Positions 54,744-64,000 of a stretch of DNA of 64,000 nt are shown here, one piece after another (the stretch's first letter is position 1; each line of letters starts with the position of its first letter). Origin of the DNA: Closterium sp. Naga37s-1 (lineage: Eukaryota > Streptophyta > Zygnematophyceae > Desmidiales > Closteriaceae); contig CANJKZ010000080.1 in the NCBI GenBank assembly GCA_947471745.1, positions 1,719,501-1,783,500 on the forward strand, read 5' to 3'. The translations under genes and the position numbers were made by a program. The notes beneath the pieces are model-generated. The model saw only the letters and a list, made by a program, of their open reading frames with translations, ran no database searches and was not told the origin of the DNA.

Positions 54744-57700
54744 ATGGATCAGGAGGCGGTTAACAGACTCATAGCGCAAGTGGCAGAGATGTAGGAGGGC
54801 ATGAAGTCATTAATGGCGGAGGTGACATTACGTGGAGAAAACGCCAAGCTACGCCAGGCGCGAGGTGAAGCGCGCCAGGAGTCGCTCGATGACGAAGGCG
54901 AGGGCAACAATCAAGCGGTGAGCAACCCTTTGGACGCGCTCACACGTGACTTCGAAGAGGAAGACCGGCAGCGAGCGGCAGCAGCGCCAGTTGCAGTAAC
55001 GACGATCAATATTAAACCCGTCAACCCACCCCCGTTTAATCCTACGAACAAGACGACTACAGTGAATGGGTGGCTGTTCGGTGTAGAAGTCTTCTTCACT
55101 GCAGCAGGTGTGAACGACGATGCCACGCGTATTAATTACGCGGTTTCGCTACTTCGAGGCGCAGCGCTTGAGTGGTGGCACCGGACCTTGGAAACGGGGA
55201 CCCCGACAGGTGTGACACATGCGGCAGACGGGACCACAACAATGACTAATCAAGTGGCAGAGTCGATCTTCGGAGTGACCAAGATACGCACGTGGAAGGA
55301 GTTAGGCGCAGCCTTACGAGATCGCTTCGAGCACGTATCCGCCTCGGAGCAAGCTCGTATGAAGCTGCGTGCCTGGTCGCAGATGACATCTGTCCAAGAC
55401 TACACAGCGTCATTTATGGGCCTCGCCGACCAAGTGGATGACATGTTAGAAGCAGAGCGGTTGGACAAATACATCAGCGGCCTCAAGTACGAGATCCAAT
55501 ACGAGGTTCGTAGGAGCCGCCCGACATCATTCCTAGAAGCAGTACGGCTGGCGGAGTCTATAGATGCGCTGATGCAGTATGCGAGAGCAGCTTCTCGGGA
55601 GAAAATCCGCTTTCGTGGCCAGACCCATCGGGCCACGATCAACGCCATCCATACACCCGACCGCCCTCCTAAGGGACCGTGTTATAAGTGTGGGAAGACG
55701 GGTCACTACATGCGCGACTGCCAGGAGAAAACGTCGCTGACGGGGAACGACAGGAAGGAGCAGGGAAATGGGAAGAGTCAGTCTGTGCTCCGTCGCCCGA
55801 ACCCCACCATCCCTACCGGGTCGTGGTTCCGATTCATGCAATTGATCGTACTCGGCCGAATAACGGGGATAATCATGTGGATCACCCTGTGCTGGTCGCT
55901 GGCAAGGTGTTAAAAAATAAGTTGAAAATGTTCGTCGACGGGGGGGCCAGCCATAGCCTCTTCAACTTGGCGACAACAAAAAAATGCAAGCTGCAACTTG
56001 ACAGGTGTCTGCCCGAGATTGACGCTCGCCTCGTGGATGGGATGCGTCTGGCGATATCGGAAGAAACACAGACGGTCAGGATCGAATGCGGCGACGACTT
56101 CGGCTTCAGCATGAAGTTTCTCGCGACAACGCTGGATGGCTGCGACGTGCTGCTGGGACGTGATTGGTTGCAATGGCACAACCCCGTCATCGACTGGACA
56201 ACGGGATCGTGCAGCATCAACAAGCACGAGGGGCTAATTGAGTTGCCTGCATGGACACCTGACTACATCCAAGCCCCGCGCGTCAAAGCTATCACTATAG
56301 CTCGCCACTTCAAGAAGGGCGCGCAGCTGTTCGCTGTTTGCTTACGCGAGTTGGCAGTTGACACCGACAAAAGGACATCGAGAAGCTGTGTGCAGCTGTA
56401 CTACCGGATTTAGCAGAGCTGATTCGACGTTACCACGTCATTTTCCCCGATGATCTGCCACCTGGCCTACCACCCGAGAGACCTGAGGACCACAAAATCC
56501 AGCTGGAACCTGGCGCGCAGCCGACTGTTTGGACACAATGGTGGTTGACCCAACCGGAACTCGAGGAGCTGCGAAGTCAAATTGACGCACTCTTGGAGAA
56601 AGTATTCATCCAGGCCAGCACATCTCCCTTCGCAACACCGATCCCGTTCACTCCGAAAAAAGACGGCGGGCTCCGCACGTGCATCGACTATCTCGCGCTC
56701 AACCGGGTGACAATCAAGTCTCGCTACCCAATCCCACGCACCGACGACCTCCTCGACCAACTTCGCGGCACTCGCTAATTCTCGAAGATTGACTTATGCG
56801 GCGGTTACCACCAGATCCGAGTATTCGCCGACGATTGTCACAAGACTGCGTTTCACACCCGCTACGGGAGTTACGAATTCACGGTGATGCCTTTCGGCCT
56901 CACGAACGAGCCTTCGACCTTTCAGCTGACCATGAACGGATTTTTCGGGATCTTCTAGACCGATGTGTCATCGTCTACTTGGACGATATCCTCATTTTTA
57001 GCAAGACACGGGAGCAACATCTCCGCGACCTGGACGCAATGTTTGAACGGTTGCAGGAGAACCGCCTAATCACCGGGCTCTAAGTGCGAGTTTTTTAAGC
57101 AAGAGTTAAAGTTTATGGGCCACGTCATCTCCCGCGACGGCATCAAAATCGACACGGCGAAAATCAAGACCATACAGGATTGGAAGTCCCCGACGAACAT
57201 CACGGAATCACAGAGTTTTCTGGGAATTGTGAAGTACGTCAGGCGGTTTATCTCGAATATGGCGGGGATAACCGGCCCGCTGACCGACCTGCTGCAAAAG
57301 GACATGAATTTTGTGTGGGGGGGGAGGCAGAGGCGACTTTTTTGGAGTTGAAGAATTTTATTGTTTCCCCTCCTGTTCTCCGCATCGCCGACCCATCGAA
57401 GCTGTTCGAAGTTGTCACGGACGCCTCCGATTTCGCCATCGGAGCTGTGTTGCTCCAAGATTTTGGGAACGGGTTGGAGCCGATAGCCTACAAATCACGC
57501 AAGCTGCAGGCAGCCGAGCGCAACTACCCGATTCACGACAAGGAGATGCTCGCCATTATTCACGCGTTCAAATTGTGGCGCTGCTACTTGGTGGGCGCCG
57601 ACGTCACTGTTCGCGCGGACCACAAATCCCTACAGTACATGCGAGCTCAGCCCAACCTCAACCCGCGGCAAATTCGGTGGCTGGACTACATAGAGAGCCA

Positions 57701-59197
57701 CTTCACCTACCGCATCACGTACAAGAAGGGGGCGAATAACATCGCCAACGCCTTGACCTGACCGACAGTACAATCCGCTGCAGTACTCATCACCCGTTCG
57801 AACCCGTTACTTACCGGACTATTCACCCACGGCTACACTACGGACCCGTTCTTCATGACTGGAAATCATCAGCAGGCCACGACGCAGAAAGGGGATTATT
57901 ACCTAAAGGTTGGAACTGACCGGTTTTGGGTTCCCGCTTACCGGCTGCTTCGTGAACTCCTTATCCAAGAGGTCCACGATTCCAACTTCTCCGGACATTT
58001 CGGGGTTCACAAAGCCCAGAAATTGTTGCACCGTCAATATTATTGGCCTGACTCCTCTAACGACGTGCAGCGATATGTGTCCTCATGCAGGGTGTGCCAA
58101 GCCATGAAATCGACACGTCAATGGCCAGCTGGGCTGCTGCAACCCCTCGAACCACCCGAACGACCGTGGCAGCAAGTGACAATGGATCTCGTCACGAGGA
58201 TGCCAGCTCGGCCGTCCGGCAACGACGCCGTACTCGTCGTCGTCGATCGCTTCACAAAAATGGCGCACTTCGCACCGTGTCGTACAACAATCACAGCCGA
58301 GGAAACTGCGCGCCTCTTCATCTCAACAGCCGTGCGACTGCACGGAATTCCTTCGGCGATCATCAGCGACCGAGATCCGAAGTTCACGTCGAAGTTTTGG
58401 AAGGAAACATGGGCGCAGTACGGCACGAAGCTACAGTTCTCATCAGCATACCACACGCATACGGACGGCTAGACCGAGCTGACCAATCAGACCATGGAGC
58501 AGCTGATCAAGACAAACTGCCCCGACCCTGCCCGCTGGGAAGACTTGCTTGCCATTCAAAAACGCTCCGTCTAGCACGACTTATCACTCCCTGTTCTTCT
58601 TGAATTACGAGATGGACCCGACGGTGCCTACCACGACTACACTCGACAATCCGGTCCCGCGGTCACAAACAATTGTGACGGAACTACAGGAAGTTCGCGA
58701 GAAAGCTGCGGACGCAATTCGCAAGGCGAATACCACTTCCCGAAAGTACACCGACCTTCTACGACGGGAACTCGTCCTGGCAGCTGGGCAACTAGTGCTA
58801 CTTGACACGAAGAACCTGCACCTGCCCGGCCCATTGAAACTACGGCCACGATTTTGTGGGTCTTTCAAGATCAACAAGATGGTGACACCTGTCACCGCGA
58901 AGCTGCTACTACCCGACGACTGGCGTATACACGACGCCTTCCACGTCAGCCTCCTTCGCAAGTTCGTGCCAGACTGACATAGCGCGACAACAGGCTGCAC
59001 CAACAGCACGGCCTGTGCCAGAACCGACACTCGACCCATCCAAGATCTTGGCGCATCGTGTACGGCTGGACGCAGCTGGTCGCCACGTGGATTTCCTCAT
59101 CCGTTGGACTGATTGCACCAGTGAAGACGACACGTGGGTGTCATCCGCTTCGCTTGAGGCTTCTCCGCTTATCGGTGATCATCTCGCCCGCAAGTGA
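54744..59197 (+). pseudogene. Gypsy G gag-pol, broken
   Basis: The ATG at 54744 (MDQEAVNRL) is followed by a stop at 54792, then a long Gag frame with LLRGAALEWWH and a zinc knuckle (CYKCGKTGHYMRDC, about 55679-55720). Then come protease (FVDGGASHSLF), RT ([22 protein letters not shown]), RNase H (VRADHKSLQYM), integrase (HFGVHKAQ, MDLVTRMP, ISDRDPKFTS) and a chromodomain (FLIRWTDCTSEDDTW, about 59091-59135). Stops at 56778, 57759 and 58470 and several frameshifts (near 55900, 56960, 57080, 57330 and 58540) make it inactive. Confidence 0.88.
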
Positions 59198-59224
59198 GCT
59201 GCGGATATCGACCACATTTCTTAA

Positions 59225-59264
<40 letters not shown>
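59225..59264 (+). repeat. Run of 40 G at the gypsy G polypurine tract
   Basis: The tract preceding the 3' LTR has become 40 consecutive G, ending GGGTAG directly before TGTAAGG. The equivalent tract in gypsy F is 8 G. Confidence 0.85.
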
Positions 59265-59265
<1 letters not shown>

Positions 59266-59267
59266 AG

Positions 59268-59546
59268 TGTAAGGAATTTTCTCGAATTCCTTATCGGGAT
59301 TGACTGCTTCGTGTACAGCCCCGAATTTCGGACTCAGCACGTTTGGCCGACATCAACGATCCCAAGGCTCCCCGCGTCGCCTTCGGCATTTCCCTTCGCC
59401 AAACCTGCACCCAACCTCGCTCACCCGAGGTTCCTCCTAGCTAGGCTAGCCACTACATTAGCATGTGTCTTCATTGTATTCTCAGTCTGTTCAATCACAA
59501 CCTCGTTATTCGTTAATTTGCGCACTCTCCTTTAAATCTCATAACA
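59268..59546 (+). repeat. Gypsy G 3' LTR
   Basis: 279 bp. Like the 5' LTR but with 28 extra bases after GACTGCTTC. Confidence 0.88.
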
Positions 59547-59729
59547 AAGGTTAAGGTTATATTTAAGGTCATAACCATGTACAGCAAACCATAGAGAAGC
59601 TGGAAATATGGTTTACACAAACCAATTGCCCAAAGGCGTACGTAAGAAACACGTTATTTCCTTATCAACTAATAACCTCCAGCAAGGCTGAGGAGCGTTT
59701 TATGCTAAAAAATGAGACGGGCCTAGGGG

Positions 59730-60790
59730 GGACGAGAGGGGTCTCCGAGGAGTGGCGGAATGCGAACAGTGAGGTGTATGAGAGATGCGGGGGCATGTGA
59801 AGAGTAGGGAGTATGAGAGGAGAGGGGAAATGACAGGAGAGGGGGGTATGAGAGAATTGGGGGTTATGAGAGACTTGGGGTTTATGAGAGACTTGGTGGG
59901 TATGATTGGAGTGTGGGTTTGAGTAAGAATGGGGGGCATGCAAAGTGTGAGAGGAAAGGGGTTAAGTGAGAAGTTGTGGGTATGCGAGGAGTAAGGGATG
60001 TGAGAGGGGTGAGGGAGAATGAGAGGAGTGGGGTGCATGAGAGGAGTCGGAGGTATGAAAGGAGTGGAGGGTACGAGAAGAGAGGGGGATATGAGAGTAG
60101 TGGAGGAATGAAAGGAGGGGGGTGTCTCCGAGGAGTGGGTGAGAGGTGTGTGGGGAATGAAAGGAGTGGGGGGTATGAGAAAAGTGGGGTGTATGAAAGA
60201 AGCGGGAGTGGTTGTTATGCAAGAATTGGGGTATGAGGGAGTGGTGGGTATGAGAGGAGTGGGCTGTATAAGGGTAGAGTGGGTATGAGGGGAGTGGGGG
60301 GTGGGATAGAAGTAGGGGGAATGAGAGGAGTGGGCTGTATGAGGGTAGAGTGGGTATGAGGGGAGTGGGGGGTGGGATAGAAGTAGGGGGAATGAGAGGA
60401 GTGGGCTGTATGAGGGTAGAGTGGGTATGAGGGGAGTGGGGGGTGAGAGAGGAGTAGGGGGAATTAGTGGAATGGATGTATGAGGGTAGCGTGGGTATGA
60501 GGGGAGTGGGGGGTTAGAAAGGAGTAGGGGGAATGAGTGGAGTGGGCTGCATAAGAGGAGTGGGGGTTATGAGAAGAGTGGGGGGCGAGAATAGTGGGGG
60601 GCGAGAAGAGTGGGGGCGAGAAGAGTGGGGGGGGAGAAGAGTGGGGGACGAGAAGAGTGGGGGGGGAGAAGAGTGGGGGACGAGAAGAGTGGGGGTAAAT
60701 GGAGGAGCAACGGAATGAGAGAAGTCGGGGGTATAAGAGGTGTGCGGGGAATGACAGGAGTGGCGTGTATGAGAGGGGTGCGGAGAGTCA
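59730..60790 (+). repeat. G-rich minisatellite field
   Basis: More than 1 kb of degenerate GGGGTATGAGAGGAGTG-type units, strongly purine-rich on the plus strand. Longer second-order repeats of about 81-82 bp are visible at 60256-60440. Open frames here are repeat translations. The 180 bases before it (59547-59729) show nothing recognisable. Confidence 0.85.
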
Positions 60791-61670
60791 CTACACAACG
60801 GGAGTGGACTACGGCAGAAGGCACGGAGTTGTGCGAGTGATCGTAGCGTTGTTCTAACGTTCTTACTGCTTGCTTGTGTTCACAGAGATGTTTGACATAG
60901 TTTCCACTAAGGAAGTTCAAAGGAACAACTTGTAATGAAAAGTTGGTAGTACAATTGAGGCATGCAGAACAAAAGGAACTAGAATGGCATGGAACTCCTA
61001 GCAAGGGCGAAATCTGCCAGCGCAGCAGAAGAGCGGCTTGCCAACGTTGCAGCAGAGTGTTCTGCCAACGTTGCACTGCGCGCGGTCTGCCAGCACTGCA
61101 GTCGCAGGTGACTATCTGCAGTCGCAGGTTGTCTATCTGCGCAGATGTGCGCACCTACCAAGTAGGTGCAGGCTGGCGGTTTCACCGTCAGGCACATTGC
61201 GCAGGTGCCAGGTAGAAAACGTGTCGTCGGTTTCGCCAGGTGCGCACCGTCGACCACGTGATGCCGTTCCGCAGGTAGAACTTCGCCAAAATCTCCTGGG
61301 CGAAAGTTCGCACACCTCCGCAGAGTTTCGCAGAACTCTGCAACTTCGGTCGAAGGAATCGCCATCGCTCGGTCGAACAAAGTTCGCCGAGCAGAGCTCT
61401 TCGACCAGAACTCTTCGACCAGAGTTCCTCGACCCGAACTCATCGACCAGAGTTCTTCGACGGAAGTTCGTCGCGCAGAGATCGTCGACCAGAGCTCGTC
61501 GCGCAGAGCTCGTCGACCAGATTCCGTCGAGCAGAGTTTGCTCGACTGCAACTTCCATCAAAATGCAGAAGACTACTTCTTCTACCAATCCGTCGAGAAC
61601 TTCCCGTCGACGGCGAGATCGGCTGCGCCCAAGCGAGGGCGGGGCCTTTCTCTTCGACAAGGGGGAATCA
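60791..61670. other. Unassigned sequence with TCGACCAGAG repeats
   Basis: Between two blocks of the minisatellite. Contains repeats of TTGCCAACGTTGCAGC type (about 61010-61100) and about ten 15-bp units of TCGACCAGAGTTCTT type (about 61385-61530). Open frames exist on both strands but none looks like a known protein. Confidence 0.5.
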
Positions 61671-61828
61671 GAGAATTGGGGTGTAGGCGTGGATTTGGGG
61701 GTATGATAGGAATGGTTGGGGTATGATCAATGGAGGGTATGAATTGAGTGGGGGTATGAGAGGAGTGGGGGATACGAGCGGAGAGGTTAAAATTAGCGAA
61801 TTGGGGGGTATGATACAAGAGGAGTTGT
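61671..61828 (+). repeat. Minisatellite, left of the leader insertion
   Basis: Resumes the GGGGTATGA-type units. Its last 25 bp (61804-61828) are repeated at 62566-62590 on the other side of the insertion. Confidence 0.75.
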
Positions 61829-62565
61829 ATCACCTGCCTGCCTGCAGCGCCTGCTGCCCGCGCGCGCCTCGGCTGCACGCGCGCGGCCCTTTTTTTTCCC
61901 GCGCGCGCCGCTTAAGCAGCCCGCGCGCAGCCCGTTTAGGCCCGTTTTCGGCCCCGTGCGCCACGTCAGCCGCCCGCGCAGCCTGCCGCCGGCCCGCGCG
62001 TCGCGTAAGCCGCCCGCGCGCAGCCCGCTTAGGCCCTGCCCGCGCAGCCCGCCGCTGCACGCAGCCCGTAGCCGCGCGCAGCCTGTCGCCACGCGCAACC
62101 AGCAGCCGCACGCAGCCCGCAGCCGCGCGCAGCCAGCAGTCGCGCGCAGTCCGCAGCCGTGCGTGCCCTGCCCGTGTGACGCCCGTGAGCAGTGCGCCTG
62201 CCTGTCTTAGCCTGCCTAGAGCGCCTGCCTTGAGCGCCTGCCTAGAGTGCCTGCCTTGAGCGCCTGCCTTGAGCGCCTGCCTTGAGCGCCTGCCTTGAGC
62301 GCCTGCCTTGAGCGCCTGCCTGCCTTGAGCGCCTGCCTGCCTTGAGCGCCTGCCTGCCAAAAGCGCCTGTCTGCCTTGAGCGCCTGCCTGCCTTGAGCGC
62401 CTGCCTACCTTGAGCGCCTGCCTTCAAGAGCGCCTGCCTGCCTTGAGTGCCTGCCTGCCTTGAGCACCTGCCTGCCTTGAGCGCCTGCCTGCCAACCGCG
62501 CGTTTGCTTGCCCTGCGCACCATCTCCGCTGCCTTGCCTGTACTGCTACTATGGCGACGCTTAAT
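61829..62565 (+). mobile_element. Inserted piece of a copia C-type leader
   Basis: 737 bp resembling the copia C leader (about 37162-37776): the same CCCGCGCGCGCCTCGGCTGC block, a T run, GCGCGC-rich sequence, CTGCCTTGAGCGC repeats expanded to over 20 units, and the gag start ATGGCGACGCTTAAT at 62551-62565. It has no LTR, primer site or further coding sequence, and is flanked by a perfect 25-bp direct repeat of the surrounding minisatellite. Confidence 0.8.
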
Positions 62566-62690
62566 GGGGGTATGATACAAGAGGAGTTGTGGATATGAGA
62601 GGAGTGAGGGGTATGAGATGAGTGAGTGGGTACGAGAGAATCTAGAGGGTATGAAAAAAGATTGGGGGTACGAACGAAGTGGGGGGCGTT
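62566..62690 (+). repeat. Minisatellite, right of the leader insertion
   Basis: GGGGTATGAGAGGAGTG-type units that end at about 62690. Starts with the 25-bp repeat also found at 61804. Confidence 0.75.
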
Positions 62691-63049
62691 GAGCATGTAC
62701 AGAGGAGACCAGCCTTGACATGGCCTGAATGTGGCAAACCAAAGCCAGGAACTGGGTGAGGTGAATGCTGGCAGTGCTGCACAATGGGGAGGACAGCTGG
62801 GGTGATGGATCCAGGGAGAGAATATCGGTTGGAGTTTCGAAGAGGGAGAGAGAGAATGGGTGCAGAAATTGGGAATGACAGGAAGGCAGAAGGGAGAGGG
62901 GAACAGAATCAGAGATGGAGTACCACAGATGCATACCCTTGTTAACACATTCAATGGCATGACACAACCAGATGTTCCATTATCTGCAGTTGCACTTCAT
63001 TGAATCACAGCACAGCAAAATACAATGCATGTAGTCCACTGAGCCAGGG
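62691..63049. other. Unassigned, no gene seen
   Basis: No convincing coding potential, repeat or RNA seen. Confidence 0.45.
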
Positions 63050-63370
63050 ATGGTACATTCTCTGCCCAACTTCCCCCCCCTTCCCCCCTTCCTCCTCTTT
63101 CTCCTCACCCCCTCTGCACCCAAACACTTCGCCACCCTTCCCATCCCCCCTTCCCCCTCCTCTTCCTCCCCTTTCTCCTCACCCTCTCTGCACCCGAACC
63201 CCTCATCCCCCTCCCCCTCTCCCTTCCTTTCCTTTCTCCTCTCCCACTCTGCACCCAAACCCTTCCCCCCCTTCTCGCTCCCCACCCATTCCCCCTCTCC
63301 CTTCCTCCCCTTCCTCCTCACCCTCTCTGCACCCAAACCATTTTTCCTCCCCCCCTCTCCCCCTCTGTCG
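63050..63370 (+). repeat. Pyrimidine-rich tandem repeat
   Basis: Four to five units of about 60-65 bp, each with a CTCACCCTCTCTGCACCCAA core and CCCCTTCC-rich filler. Confidence 0.75.
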
Positions 63371-63837
63371 GAAACTCTGTCGGAAGCACCTAGCACTAGG
63401 GTTTCACCAAGGCTATGTACAATCAAGAATTCTCATCCCTAGCCTAGGGCCTCAGCCACACACATCACATTGGGCGAGACTCGGGGCACCGAGTCGTATT
63501 TACAAACCGCAGGCGGTTTGGATCTGCATGGGCTCCTGCACGAGCCTCCTGCCAGCTGCACGCTCGGCTTGCATGGTACACTGCAGCTCCTGCCACCTGG
63601 TGGTTGTGCTGTACTTGTACGCGTCAACAGCTCTCGCCCTGCCACAGAAAAGAAACACACTTACACACGAAAGAAACATTCAGCCCCACCCCTATCCCAA
63701 CATACACATTCAGCACATTTATACGCTTTATGGTACACTTATGTACATTGCAGCTCCTTGTCACTGCTCCATCCTCTCGTGTTTCTTCACTTCATCCCAC
63801 TGCTGCACCCCAGCCTCTGCTTCTTCCCCCCTCCCGC
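63371..63837. other. Unassigned; possible LTR remnant
   Basis: A TGTCGGAAG start and a CCTAGGG/GAGTCG-rich stretch have the look of a plant LTR, but I find no partner copy, primer site or coding sequence. No gene seen. Confidence 0.3.
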
Positions 63838-64000
63838 GCTGCTCACAACCTCCTGTGCTGCTCACAACCTCCTGTGCTGCTCACAACCTCCTGTGCTGCT
63901 CACAACCTCCTGTGCTGCTCACAACCTCCTGTGCTGCTCACAACCTCCTGTGCTGCTCACAACCTCCTGTGCTGCTCACAACCTCCTGTGCTGCTCACAA
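63838..64000 (+). repeat. 19-bp tandem array reaching the window end
   Basis: About 8.5 near-perfect copies of GCTGCTCACAACCTCCTGT, continuing past 64000. Confidence 0.92.

Larger units (their letters stand above)
54291..59546 (+). mobile_element. Gypsy G chromovirus
   Basis: A plus-strand Ty3/gypsy element with LTRs 54291-54541 (251 bp) and 59268-59546 (279 bp; a 28-bp insertion relative to the first), both TGTAAGGAA to CATAACA. The primer site TGGTATCAGAGC lies two bases inside the 5' LTR. Flanks are AGGGT (left) and AAGGT (right), a target duplication with one mismatch. The reading frames are broken. Confidence 0.88.

Noticed and set aside
63371..63660. A further LTR retrotransposon at the right end
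   Set aside because: Composition is suggestive, but no LTR pair, primer site or coding sequence is visible in the window.

Overview
This is nuclear DNA from a photosynthetic green-lineage eukaryote. It carries intron-containing genes, a PsbQ precursor with a two-step (stroma then Tat/thylakoid) targeting sequence, a plant-type DUF4057 gene, and Ty1/copia and Ty3/gypsy chromovirus LTR retrotransposons primed by plant initiator-Met-tRNA-like sites (TGGTATCAGAGC). The GC-rich genes, pyrimidine-rich introns, homopeptide tracts and style of the elements suggest a streptophyte alga, perhaps a zygnematophycean desmid. That placement is an inference; a bryophyte is not excluded.

Layout. Positions 414-18786 are a nest of retroelements. 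Remnants of a copia pol (965-3530, resuming at 18392) are split by a gypsy chromovirus 'D' (11029-18386, target duplication GGAGT). D is itself split by a small non-autonomous LTR element 'E' (13033-14486, target duplication CCCCA). An apparently intact copia element 'B' (3719-10783, one 1981-codon ORF) sits at the copia/gypsy junction and is flanked by a 427-bp direct duplication spanning that junction. Positions 19328-36847 are a gene block: an 11-exon TEX10/Ipi1-like ribosome-biogenesis gene, a small secreted Cys-rich protein on the minus strand, and an 8-exon TRM13 tRNA 2'-O-methyltransferase. A degenerate copia 'C' of the same family as B (36971-44095, target duplication AATTT) follows. 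Then come psbQ (44991-45917) and the minus-strand DUF4057 gene (46648-48184). Two related gypsy chromoviruses lie back to back: F on the minus strand (48802-54220, target duplication GTGGT) and G on the plus strand (54291-59546). The last 4.4 kb are G-rich minisatellite, an inserted piece of a copia C-type leader, pyrimidine repeats and a 19-bp tandem array running off the window.

The host genes do not form a pathway. TEX10 (60S maturation) and TRM13 (tRNA modification) are both translation-apparatus housekeeping genes, and psbQ is photosynthetic. I derived all four multi-exon models by hand from GT/AG boundaries; reading phases agree across every junction. The most unusual signal is in TEX10 and TRM13: about ten of their exon/intron junctions lie in short tandem duplications (15-180 bp) that carry a second copy of the exon edge and its splice site, while psbQ and DUF4057 show none. 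A second theme is a copia family (B, C, the 5' piece at 414-964, and probably the non-autonomous E) with 124-132-bp LTRs, a shared leader hairpin plus GGGCCC palindrome, and an unusual C-X13-C-X3-H-X4-C finger in Gag in place of the usual zinc knuckle.
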